DNA from: a virus
IMG/VR virus record: IMGVR_UViG_3300041809_000248
Span: 1-29,900 of that record
Strand: one strand, 5' to 3'
Length of the DNA stretch: 29,900 nt
Each line of letters opens with the position of its first letter. The first letter of the stretch is position 1. The notes under the pieces are model-generated. The model saw only the letters and a list, made by a program, of their open reading frames with translations. It ran no database searches and was not told where the DNA came from. Below are positions 22,900 to 29,900 of the stretch, in pieces. The position numbers and the translations under genes are program-made.

Positions 22900-23283
22900 A
22901 TGGCAACCGATCTCCAACTCGACAACAACCCCGCTTCGCCGAACTACGGCGACTTGCTGCTCGACCAGAACGGGGCGCTTGGCATCGTGGACGGCCCCGA
23001 CACCGTGCGTCAAAGGCTGCTCGTGCGGCTCGGCACGTTTTTGGGAACGTGGTTTGATGACCCGACTTTCGGCGTGCCGTACTACCAGCACGTTCTCGGC
23101 CAAAGCCTCAACCCGACCGTCCTGAATTCGGTTTTCGTCGATGCGATCTTGACGACGCCGGGAGTGGCGCGCCTGACGGCCCCGATACAGTACGCGCTCG
23201 TGAAGCGAGTTTTGACCGTGAGTTTTACCGTTCAACTGATGACCGGCGACACGTTATCCATGTCGTTTGGGGGGATTTCGTGA
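22900..23283 (+). CDS. Baseplate wedge protein (T4 gp25/Mu gp46-like)
   Basis: 127 aa. The sequence TVRQRLLVRLGTFLGTWFDDPTFGVPYYQHVLGQ is the characteristic gp25/gp46 middle (R..L.. .GEW..D...G.P....I), followed by a helix and beta ending (FVDAILTTPGVARL...VLTVSFTVQL). The wedge subunit starts sheath assembly at the baseplate. Its TGA overlaps the next start (GTGA at 23280). Confidence 0.85.
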   Translation: MATDLQLDNNPASPNYGDLLLDQNGALGIVDGPDTVRQRLLVRLGTFLGTWFDDPTFGVPYYQHVLGQSLNPTVLNSVFVDAILTTPGVARLTAPIQYALVKRVLTVSFTVQLMTGDTLSMSFGGIS

Positions 23284-24791
23284 CGCAAGAAATTTACGGC
23301 GTGACGCCGGCCGGGTTCGTGCGGAAACGTTACCCCGAAATCGTGAGCGAAATTCAAGCGGCGCTGCAAGGCGCGCCGGCGTTCGGGCCAACGGTTAACC
23401 TTTTACCGGACGGCGCGCTCGGCCAACTCGTGAACATTGCCGCGGAGCGCGAGGCGGATTTATGGGAACTGACCGAGGCGGTGTTTAATTCGCAGAATCC
23501 TGACTACGCAGAGGGCGCGGCGCTCGCCGCGGTGGGCGCGCTCGCCGGGATCAAATATCTCAAGGCTACGCAAAGCACGGCCGTCTGCTCGTTCCTGGGC
23601 GTCGATGGGTCGGTTGTCGCCGTGGGGTCGGTTGTCGCGGTGGCGATAACCGGCGACCTTTTCACCGCAACGGAAACGGTTGTCGTGGCGGGCGGCATTG
23701 CCACGGTCAACATGCTCGCCGCGGATTTCGGCCCGATCGCGGCGCCGGCGGGGCAGTTGAACACACTCGTAACGCCGATCCCCGGCATTGCTTCGGTCAC
23801 AAACGCCCTCGATGCGGAAATTGGCCGCAACATCGAAACGGACGCGCAGTTTCGGGTTCGCCGCGCCAATGCCATGCAATCGACCGGCGCGGGCGTCATC
23901 GACGCGATTCAAAACCAGCTTTTGCAAGAAGTCGCGGACGTAGCCGCGGTGCTGGTGATCGAAAATGCGACGGACAACACGGACGCGGACGGCAGACCGC
24001 CGCACAGCGTCGAGGTCATTGTGAACGGCGGCGACGACGCCGCGGTTGCGGCGGAACTTTGGGCGGTCAAGGGCGGCGGCATTTCGTTCTGCTCGACCGC
24101 GACGAACCCGGCGAACACGATTACGAAAACCGTCGTCGATTCGCAGGGCGACCCGCAAACGGTCGTGTTCACACGCGCGGCGCTCGTGCCGGTTTGGATG
24201 CAAGTCGCCCTTGTGGTCGGCCCCGACTACATCGACGGCGTGCCGATGGTTGCAACGGTCGAGATCGGCACGGTGCAGGACAACACGAACTACGCCGTCA
24301 TCATCAACGGCAACACGTTCACCGTAAATTCGGGCGTCGGCGCGACCACGGCCAGCGTTCGCACGGCTCTTTTGGCCGTAATCAACGGCAGCAGCGGCTT
24401 GTCGTTCGTCCCGGTTACGGCCGCGGCGACGGCGAACAACGGCGAATTTACCCTGACGGGCAATTTCGACGGCTACACGTTCTCGTATGCGGTCCTGGCC
24501 GGTTTGACGGCGACGACGACGACGGCGGCGACGGGCGCGCAGCTTGACACGATTGCGGCCGTGCTCGCCCAGGCGACGGCAATCCAAAACATTCACACGA
24601 ACGTCGTGCCGAACAAATACCTGGGGCCGATTACGTCGTTGCCGAACGTCGAGGACTCGACCCTTACGCTTTCGCGGACCACGGCCGACCCGGCAGGGTT
24701 CGGCACGACGAAGCTGATTATCGGGTCCGGCGAGATTGCCGACTTCGACTCGACGCGCGTAACCGTGACGGTGACTCCCGATGACGACTGA
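23280..24791 (+). CDS. Baseplate J protein (Mu gp47/T4 gp6-like) with inserted domain
   Basis: Wedge ring component, 503 aa. The start is GTG overlapping the gp25-like stop. N-terminal YGVTPAGFVRKRYPEIVSEI and LLPDGALGQLVNIAAEREADLWELTEAVFNSQNPDYAEGAALAAVGALAGI, then DAEIGRNIETDAQFRVRRANAM, are classical baseplate J features. Residues ~322-417 are an added beta-rich module (YAVIINGNTFTVNSGVGAT..., helix VRTALLAVI). The C terminus returns to the J fold (YLGPITSLPNVEDSTLTL...FDSTRVTVTV). Confidence 0.88.
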   Translation: MTQEIYGVTPAGFVRKRYPEIVSEIQAALQGAPAFGPTVNLLPDGALGQLVNIAAEREADLWELTEAVFNSQNPDYAEGAALAAVGALAGIKYLKATQSTAVCSFLGVDGSVVAVGSVVAVAITGDLFTATETVVVAGGIATVNMLAADFGPIAAPAGQLNTLVTPIPGIASVTNALDAEIGRNIETDAQFRVRRANAMQSTGAGVIDAIQNQLLQEVADVAAVLVIENATDNTDADGRPPHSVEVIVNGGDDAAVAAELWAVKGGGISFCSTATNPANTITKTVVDSQGDPQTVVFTRAALVPVWMQVALVVGPDYIDGVPMVATVEIGTVQDNTNYAVIINGNTFTVNSGVGATTASVRTALLAVINGSSGLSFVPVTAAATANNGEFTLTGNFDGYTFSYAVLAGLTATTTTAATGAQLDTIAAVLAQATAIQNIHTNVVPNKYLGPITSLPNVEDSTLTLSRTTADPAGFGTTKLIIGSGEIADFDSTRVTVTVTPDDD

Positions 24792-25413
24792 ATTGCTCCC
24801 CCTCTATCCGACCCCGAAAATAACGGACCATGAAACCGCTGCGGTTGCGCGATTGACGGACCCGTTCATCGGCAAGCCGCGCATCGTGGCCTTGGCGGCG
24901 CTGATCGGCGACCGCGCGCAGAGCCTTGAAAACGTGCTTTACGACGTGCTGGCGCGCCGAATGCTCGGCGTATTCTTCGATCGGTCGGCTTACGGCTTCG
25001 ACCCGTCCATGCCAGGGGCCGAAGGCACGCAGCTTGACGTGATCGGCAAGATTTTGGGGCTGCCGCGCGTCAACGGCCAAACCGATGACAGCTACCGCCG
25101 CGACCTGGGATGCTGGTATTTGTTCCTTCAAAGTTGCGGCGAACCGGAAACGCTGATTGCGATTCTGGCCGAACTGACGCAATCGACGGCGGGCGGCGTC
25201 CATTTCCGCGAATTCCCGCCCGCGTCGATGATGATGTATTTCGACGGCTCGGCTGCTGCGCACCCGAACATCAACAGCATCATGCAGCGCGCTCGCCTCG
25301 CGGGCGTGCGCCTCGACCTCGTAAGCACCGGGCCGGAAACCGCCGCGTTTTGCTTCGAGGGCGGCGTCGGCCTCGGCTTCGACCAGGGGCAAATGGCCGT
25401 CATCGTCGAATAA
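24781..25413 (+). CDS. Baseplate wedge/tail protein (DUF2612- or gp48-like)
   Basis: 210 aa. The pattern GTQLDVIGKILGLPRVNGQTDDSYRRDLGCWYLFLQSCGEPETLIAILAELTQS (residues ~80-135) is typical of the small wedge proteins found just after baseplate J, which link the baseplate to the fibres. It overlaps the J gene by 11 bases. The C-terminal part contains a Met/Tyr-rich strand (SMMMYFDGS) and a helix (INSIMQRARLAGVRLDLV). Confidence 0.78.
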   Translation: MTTELLPLYPTPKITDHETAAVARLTDPFIGKPRIVALAALIGDRAQSLENVLYDVLARRMLGVFFDRSAYGFDPSMPGAEGTQLDVIGKILGLPRVNGQTDDSYRRDLGCWYLFLQSCGEPETLIAILAELTQSTAGGVHFREFPPASMMMYFDGSAAAHPNINSIMQRARLAGVRLDLVSTGPETAAFCFEGGVGLGFDQGQMAVIVE

Positions 25414-25434
25414 CAAAAATTCACGGAGCAAGCT

Positions 25435-27393
25435 ATGACCGTTCGCCCGAACGAAACGCCGGCGTTTGCCAGCGGCCCGAATGCCTCGATCACGGAACCC
25501 TCGGCCGGCGAAAAATTGCTCGGATGGGTCGGCGGCGCGGGAAGCCAGCCGCCGCCAGCGGGATTTTTCAACTGGCTGCATAAGACCACGAACGATTGGG
25601 TCAATTATTTTGACACCTATCACGCGGGCGTGCAGCGCCGGGGCGTCTGGTCGGGCCTTCGCTTAACAAGTCTCGGCGGCGGCTCATTCTCGTTGACCGC
25701 GGGAACGATCATCACAGACGAGGGGCGGCGTGTCGATGTGGCCGCGATCCCGTCGCTCATCGAGATCACGCCCCCTAGCGGCTTCTCGGCCAGCGCCGGC
25801 TATCGCATCGACGCGATCATTGCGACGTACAACCCGGCCGCTTGCACGCTGGTGTTTTCTTACGTCCAGGGGTTCAACGGCTCGCCGGTCGTCGATCGGT
25901 ACATTATCGCCCTGCTCGCCGTGAAATTCAGCACGGCCAACCCGCCGACGTACAACCTCGCGGCGAAGATGTACTCCCCGCGCATGGGCGAACTCGGCAA
26001 CGTCCTTTTCCTTAATAGTGGCCGCGGCACGCGCGCCACGATGGGCGGCGACAACTCCCAGGCCGACATGACCATCCAGAACGCGATTGACGCGCTCAAC
26101 GCGGCCGGGGGCGGCACGTTGTATCTGGCGGGCGATTTTGGCGAATTTCAGGGCGCGAACGCCGGAATTGTTTTGAAAAGCGGCGTCAAAATCGTCGGCC
26201 TTGGCGAAACGATGTTGCACGCGAAAGCGGGCGGCGAAACGATGTGGCTCTTGCGCATGGAAGGCATGACAACCGCGCAGGGCGTGATTTCGGGCGGTAA
26301 TGCAATTCAGGTTGCACAGATCGCGCCGCCGTTTTCCTGGCAGGATTACGGCCTCGGCGCCGTCGTCAACATCGCCGGTACGCATTACACGGTCTATTCG
26401 ATTTCCGGCGACGGCCATACCGCGCTGGTGAAGGATCAAAACGGCGACATTCCGACATTGGCCGACGCGACCGGGGTTTCGTTTGAAATTCTGATCGTCG
26501 GCGCGGGCGTCGAAAACGTTGTCGTCGTGCCGAAAAACATCTTTGTCCCGCCGGTCGGCGTCGTCGGCGCCCTGCCAAGCTGCGCCGTTCATTTTGCATA
26601 CACCTACCAGTGCGCCGCGAATCGCGTGTTTCTGCGCAAAGGGCCGGCAACAGCGGTCGCCGGGTTCCTGCTCACCGGGAACAATTACAAGATGCAGATT
26701 GAAGATTGCGATGCGCCGGCCGGTTACAGCTATTCCCTGTCCGTCGATGCGGCGGCGGGCGTCAATTACGCCAGTATCCAAAACAACCGATGGGGTTCAA
26801 ACGTGTCGCTGACGCCGGCGACGTGCATCGGGTCGCAATACCTCGGCAACGCGCTCATCGGCGGCGCGACGGAAACATTCAGCGCCGCGGCGCAAGCGGG
26901 TTTCGGCTGGCAAGGCAGCGTCGAAACGAACCAACACAACACGGACGGCTCGCACCGCGTCGTCGGCCTTTGGTGTGCGGCCGACGCGACGGGGCAACCG
27001 GGCCAATGGGGCGGGAGCGACCGCTACGCACCAGGGTACACGACCGCGGCGGTCGTGTACCTCGGCACGGCGCCATTTCCGAGTGCGAATGGCGTCAATT
27101 ATCCAAATTGGTATTTGCGGCACGAATCGACGGGGAATTATGAAATCAGGCCGCCGTACTCGATTGCGGCAAACGGCGCGGTAACGCAACACGTCGCCGG
27201 CGACTTCGCGCTGCCTTCGGTCCAGTTGACGGCCGTGGTCCCGGTCATGCTGGCGTTCTCCTTAATGTGGGAAAACGACACGGCGGGAAATTGGTTTTTC
27301 CTGCTTTCCTTTTTCTTGCCGCCCATTCTCGGGAATCCGTGTATGCGCGTTGACTCCGAATTCTACTTCTCAACCCTGCAACTGAAAGCGTAA
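25435..27393 (+). CDS. Tailspike/receptor-binding protein with beta-helix
   Basis: 652 aa. Residues 1-175 look like a particle-attachment region (PSAGEKLLGWVGG, PPPAGFFNWLHKTTNDWVNYF). Residues ~208-250 (MTIQNAIDALNAAGGGTLYLAGDF, then GIVLKSGVKIVGLGETMLHA) are the entry of a right-handed beta-helix of the pectate-lyase/tailspike type. Beta-rich turns continue to ~500. Such spikes bind, and often cleave, host surface polysaccharide. No catalytic residues can be named. The last ~50 residues are unusually hydrophobic (FSLMWENDTAGNWFFLLSFFLPPIL). Confidence 0.8.
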   Translation: MTVRPNETPAFASGPNASITEPSAGEKLLGWVGGAGSQPPPAGFFNWLHKTTNDWVNYFDTYHAGVQRRGVWSGLRLTSLGGGSFSLTAGTIITDEGRRVDVAAIPSLIEITPPSGFSASAGYRIDAIIATYNPAACTLVFSYVQGFNGSPVVDRYIIALLAVKFSTANPPTYNLAAKMYSPRMGELGNVLFLNSGRGTRATMGGDNSQADMTIQNAIDALNAAGGGTLYLAGDFGEFQGANAGIVLKSGVKIVGLGETMLHAKAGGETMWLLRMEGMTTAQGVISGGNAIQVAQIAPPFSWQDYGLGAVVNIAGTHYTVYSISGDGHTALVKDQNGDIPTLADATGVSFEILIVGAGVENVVVVPKNIFVPPVGVVGALPSCAVHFAYTYQCAANRVFLRKGPATAVAGFLLTGNNYKMQIEDCDAPAGYSYSLSVDAAAGVNYASIQNNRWGSNVSLTPATCIGSQYLGNALIGGATETFSAAAQAGFGWQGSVETNQHNTDGSHRVVGLWCAADATGQPGQWGGSDRYAPGYTTAAVVYLGTAPFPSANGVNYPNWYLRHESTGNYEIRPPYSIAANGAVTQHVAGDFALPSVQLTAVVPVMLAFSLMWENDTAGNWFFLLSFFLPPILGNPCMRVDSEFYFSTLQLKA

Positions 27394-27397
27394 CGCC

Positions 27398-28480
27398 ATG
27401 TTGAGACCTTTGGAAAAATCCCCCTGGGGCCGCAGACGGGCCGCGCCGGCGCCGGCGCCGCGCGCCGCGCGTGAAAAGCCGGTTCTCGTGCATGTGATTC
27501 CCTTCGGCCTCGTCGAGCATGGCGTTCAATCGCTCGTGCAGGACATTTGCCGCTTCGAGGGCGGCAAGTGGGAAATGCACGTCGTTCATCTTGGGCCGTG
27601 CAGAATCAAAATCGAAAATGCGGTCGTTCATTCGGGCGTCGATTACGGCCGCGCGCCGTCGCTGGTCGCGTCCCTCGACCCGGACGCCGTGATCTACCAT
27701 ATCCCGCTGATGAACTACGGGCGCATCAATCCGGCCCTGTGCCCGATTTTCTTCTTCTTTCACATTCCGGCGAACTTGCGCGCCCCCAAGCCGGATTGGT
27801 GCAAGCCCGCGGGGGTCTTTTCCAACTACATGCCGTCGCCGGGAAACCTCGGCCCCGGCTGGAAGCCCGAAGAAATAACGGTCGTGCCGTTGGGCGTCGA
27901 TCTGCACGCCTGCACGCCGGCCTCGAAACGCGAGCGCCTGGTCGCGGGCTACGTCGGCCGGCTGGTCGAGGGCAAAATCCCGATGGCCTGGGTTGACGCG
28001 CTGCTCGCCTGGGGCAACCCCGGCCGGAAATGGCAGTTTGAATTTTACGGCGACGAAACCGGCGCGCACGCCGACGAAGTAAAAGCGAAGCTGGCCGGTC
28101 TGAATTGGGTTTCATTCCACGGCATCGTGGCGCGCAACCTGTTGCCGGTCATCTATCGGTCTTTCGATGTGCAGGCGATTCCCTCGAAGTCGGAAGCGGG
28201 CAGCTTGGTCGCCGTCGAGGCGATGGCGTCGGGCGTGCCTGTCCTGGCGCGGCGCATCGACGGCTTGCCGACCACCATCGAGCGCGGCGGCCTGTTTTTC
28301 GACACGGACGCCGAATTTTTCGCGCTGTTGGCGGAAATGGAAAACGCGGACTACCGCGCCGTCGTCGGCGAGGTCGCGCGCGAAATGGCGGAAACGCGCC
28401 CTCTCGCGGTGCAGGCGCAAAAATACAGTGACGCGATTTTCGCGGCCCTGAGCCGAGGCGACGGTTATGCGGGCTATTGA
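27398..28480 (+). CDS. GT4-type glycosyltransferase
   Basis: Retaining GT-B glycosyltransferase. The donor-binding half is clear: GYVGRLVEGK (residues 184-193) and the EX7E motif in KSEAGSLVAVEAMASGVPVLA (E266, E274), with a GLPTTIERGG loop after it. The N-terminal half has VLVHVIPFGLVEHGVQSLVQDI, a GT4 acceptor-domain opening. About 25 Arg/Pro/Ala-rich residues precede it, so a downstream start is possible. Typical members add sugars from UDP- or GDP-donors to polysaccharides or small acceptors. It starts four bases after the tailspike gene and overlaps the acyltransferase gene by 14 bases. Confidence 0.85.
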   Translation: MLRPLEKSPWGRRRAAPAPAPRAAREKPVLVHVIPFGLVEHGVQSLVQDICRFEGGKWEMHVVHLGPCRIKIENAVVHSGVDYGRAPSLVASLDPDAVIYHIPLMNYGRINPALCPIFFFFHIPANLRAPKPDWCKPAGVFSNYMPSPGNLGPGWKPEEITVVPLGVDLHACTPASKRERLVAGYVGRLVEGKIPMAWVDALLAWGNPGRKWQFEFYGDETGAHADEVKAKLAGLNWVSFHGIVARNLLPVIYRSFDVQAIPSKSEAGSLVAVEAMASGVPVLARRIDGLPTTIERGGLFFDTDAEFFALLAEMENADYRAVVGEVAREMAETRPLAVQAQKYSDAIFAALSRGDGYAGY

Positions 28481-29270
28481 GGCGGCGGGGCTGCTGGCGA
28501 AGGCCGGTGTCGCGTCGTCGCTGATTGGCGACCCTGACATGGAATTCGGGGAGTTTCGGCCGTTCTGGCAAGGCGTGGCCGGCTGTGCGGTGTTTCTGTG
28601 GCGCGCGAGCGCGAGCTATCCGGCGATGGACGGGCCGGCGAGCGTGCCGTCGCTGCTGATTACAACGTCGGCGCTGGCGGCGCAATTTGTCGGCAAAATC
28701 CCGGCCATTATCACGGTCGCGGCGCCGCGCGCGGCGTTTGCGGTGGTTCAAACGGCGCTGCTCGGCATCGGGGCGGCGCAGATCAGCCCCCTCGCCGTCG
28801 TCGAGCATTGCCTCGTCGGGCGCGACGTTCAGATTGAGCCGTTCTGCCATGTCGGCGGCGATGGCCTCAGCGCGAACCGAACCGGGAACCGCCAACTGCA
28901 CACGCCCCACGGCGGCATCGTGCGCCTGGGCGACCGTGTGCGGCTTGAATCCATGACGGTAATCGAGCGCGCGGTGATGGGCGAAACCGTCGTCGGCGAT
29001 GATTGCCAATTTGGCAACGGCAACAACGTCGGGCATGGCTCAGTGATCGGCAAGCGTCTCGCGTGCGCCGCCCGCGTCATCATCTGCGGACATTGTGAAA
29101 TCGGCGACGACGTGCGGCTCGGGGCCGGCGTCGTGTTGCGGGAGGGTACGCGCGTCGGCGACCGGGCGTTTGTCGGCATGGGCGCGGTCGTGGTTCGTGA
29201 CGTGCCGGCCGATGTGGTCGTGGCGGGGAATCCGGCGAGGATTTTGAAAGGGTCGGTTGCACCGTGGTAA
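28467..29270 (+). CDS. LpxD-like hexapeptide acyltransferase
   Basis: 267 aa, left-handed beta-helix transferase. Residues ~105-245 are hexapeptide repeats (ISPLAVVEHCLVGRDVQIEPFCHVG, then AVMGETVVGDDCQFGNGNNVGHGSVIGK, then EIGDDVRLGAGVVLREGTRVGDRAFVGMGAVVVRDVP). H190 in NNVGHG is a candidate catalytic base. Residues ~1-100 (SLITTSALAAQFVGKIPAIITVAAPRAAFAVV) look like the nucleotide-sugar-binding N-terminal domain of LpxD, which N-acylates UDP-linked glucosamine. The C-terminal VVAGNPARILKG is common in sugar N-acetyltransferases. Substrate and acyl length are not known. Confidence 0.8.
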   Translation: MRAIEAAGLLAKAGVASSLIGDPDMEFGEFRPFWQGVAGCAVFLWRASASYPAMDGPASVPSLLITTSALAAQFVGKIPAIITVAAPRAAFAVVQTALLGIGAAQISPLAVVEHCLVGRDVQIEPFCHVGGDGLSANRTGNRQLHTPHGGIVRLGDRVRLESMTVIERAVMGETVVGDDCQFGNGNNVGHGSVIGKRLACAARVIICGHCEIGDDVRLGAGVVLREGTRVGDRAFVGMGAVVVRDVPADVVVAGNPARILKGSVAPW

Positions 29271-29866
29271 ATCTTGACGTGGGTTGCTCGCGGCTGCTGG
29301 CGATCGGCGCGCACGCCGACGATGTGGAATATGGCATCGGCGGCTGGTTGCAACGCTTTTCGTCGGCGCGGGTCGTCGTTGTCACCGATGGTCGGCCGGC
29401 GCGCGTGCGCGAGACTGAGGCCGCGGCGCGGATCTTAAACTACCAGCCCGCGATTCTCGACTACGCCGAGAACGACGTGAACCTTTCGCGGCTGGTCGTC
29501 GCCCTCGATGCGATCCTCGCCGGCGAGCGGCCCGACCTGATTGCGGTTCATTGGCCGAACGACACGCACCAGGACCATCGGGCGGCGGCGGCGGCGACCC
29601 TGGCCGCGGCGCGCAACTTCGACGGCGCGATTGTGTTCTACCGCAGCCCGTCGTCGGCCGATTTTGCCCCCAATTTCCTCGTGGCGCTGACCGACGACGA
29701 ATGGCGCGACAAGCTCGCGGCAATCCGCGCGCACGCTTCGCAGATGAGCAAACCGTTTTTGAGCGACAAGGCGCTGCGCGCCGTCGCCCTGTCCTGGCCG
29801 GTCCTGTGGCATCAAGACGCAAAACTGTGCGAACCGTTCGCCCTTCACCGTTTGATCGTGGGGTAA
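29264..29866 (+). CDS. PIG-L/LmbE family N-acetylglucosamine deacetylase
   Basis: Zinc-dependent hydrolase removing N-acetyl from amino sugars, as in MshB and BshB. The fingerprint GAHADDVEYGIGG (residues 15-27) supplies H17 and D20, and NDTHQDHR (99-106) supplies H105 as the third metal ligand; D19 is the probable base. 200 aa is a compact length for the family. The start is GTG at 29264, inside the acyltransferase end (7-base overlap). Together with the two upstream enzymes it forms a single overlapping block. Confidence 0.85.
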   Translation: MVNLDVGCSRLLAIGAHADDVEYGIGGWLQRFSSARVVVVTDGRPARVRETEAAARILNYQPAILDYAENDVNLSRLVVALDAILAGERPDLIAVHWPNDTHQDHRAAAAATLAAARNFDGAIVFYRSPSSADFAPNFLVALTDDEWRDKLAAIRAHASQMSKPFLSDKALRAVALSWPVLWHQDAKLCEPFALHRLIVG

Positions 29867-29869
29867 AAA

Positions 29870-29900
29870 ATGGCGGCAATCGTCGAACAGGACGGTCGCG
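29870..29900 (+). CDS. Start of next gene (cut by window edge)
   Basis: An ATG at 29870, with GGGG (29860-29863) six bases upstream and three bases after the previous stop, opens MAAIVEQDGR and runs out of the window. Too little is present for identification; tight spacing suggests it belongs to the same transcript as the sugar genes. Confidence 0.5.
   Translation, partial: MAAIVEQDGR

Noticed and set aside
1-29900. tRNA, rRNA, CRISPR array, insertion sequence, integrase or repressor
   Set aside because: None seen on either strand by eye; the window is continuous phage coding sequence with no gap above 172 bp. A tRNA or covariance-model scan was not possible.

Overview
The window is a GC-rich, densely packed stretch of a tailed bacteriophage (or prophage) genome with every supportable gene on the + strand. 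It encodes an HK97-type head and a contractile (myovirus-type) tail with a minimal, Mu/Pam3-like baseplate. The host cannot be named from the sequence. GC-rich coding, Shine-Dalgarno sites, a TTGACT/TAGAAT promoter and a likely polysaccharide-directed tailspike next to LPS-type sugar genes suggest a Gram-negative host. No integrase, repressor, tRNA or CRISPR array is visible, so lifestyle is undecided.

Layout. (1) 1-3139: end of the replication region. A helicase/primase-type ATPase gene enters from the left edge and carries eight copies of a 9-bp word in both orientations near its 3' end, with AT-rich DNA between them, a candidate iteron origin. A 41-codon membrane-protein gene and two unknown genes follow, translationally coupled by ATGA overlaps. 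(2) 3140-3311: the only sizeable gene-free stretch (172 bp). It holds a weak terminator-like hairpin, a 16-bp palindrome, a good sigma70-type promoter and, about 40 nt past the predicted start, an intrinsic terminator. This looks like a late-gene control region with an attenuated or antiterminated leader. (3) 3312-10861: small unknown gene, holin-like membrane protein, small and large terminase, portal, Mu F-like minor head protein, prohead protease and major capsid protein. (4) 10862-14571: strong terminator, small hydrophobic protein, NlpC/P60-CHAP-like hydrolase, AT-hook protein, head-tail connector, tail-completion, stopper and neck-terminator genes. (5) 14595-19922: sheath, strong terminator, tube, two tail-assembly chaperone frames joined by a T TTT TTC -1 slippery site, 719-aa tape measure, small gene. 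(6) 19993-27393: Dit-like protein, baseplate plug, hub, OB-fold spike, gp25-like wedge, baseplate J, second wedge protein and a beta-helix tailspike. (7) 27398-29866: an overlapping trio of sugar enzymes: GT4 glycosyltransferase, LpxD-like left-handed beta-helix acyltransferase and PIG-L/LmbE deacetylase. A further gene starts at 29870 and leaves the window.

Together these form a head-to-tail morphogenesis cluster. Intrinsic terminators sit right after the two proteins needed in highest copy (capsid, sheath), as expected for setting expression ratios. Several virion proteins carry inserted beta-rich modules (capsid E-loop region, neck terminator, sheath twice, baseplate J). The most unusual part is the terminal cassette: deacetylase plus LpxD-like acyltransferase plus glycosyltransferase could swap the N-acyl group of an amino sugar and place that sugar on a glycan, next to the tailspike that probably recognises host glycan.
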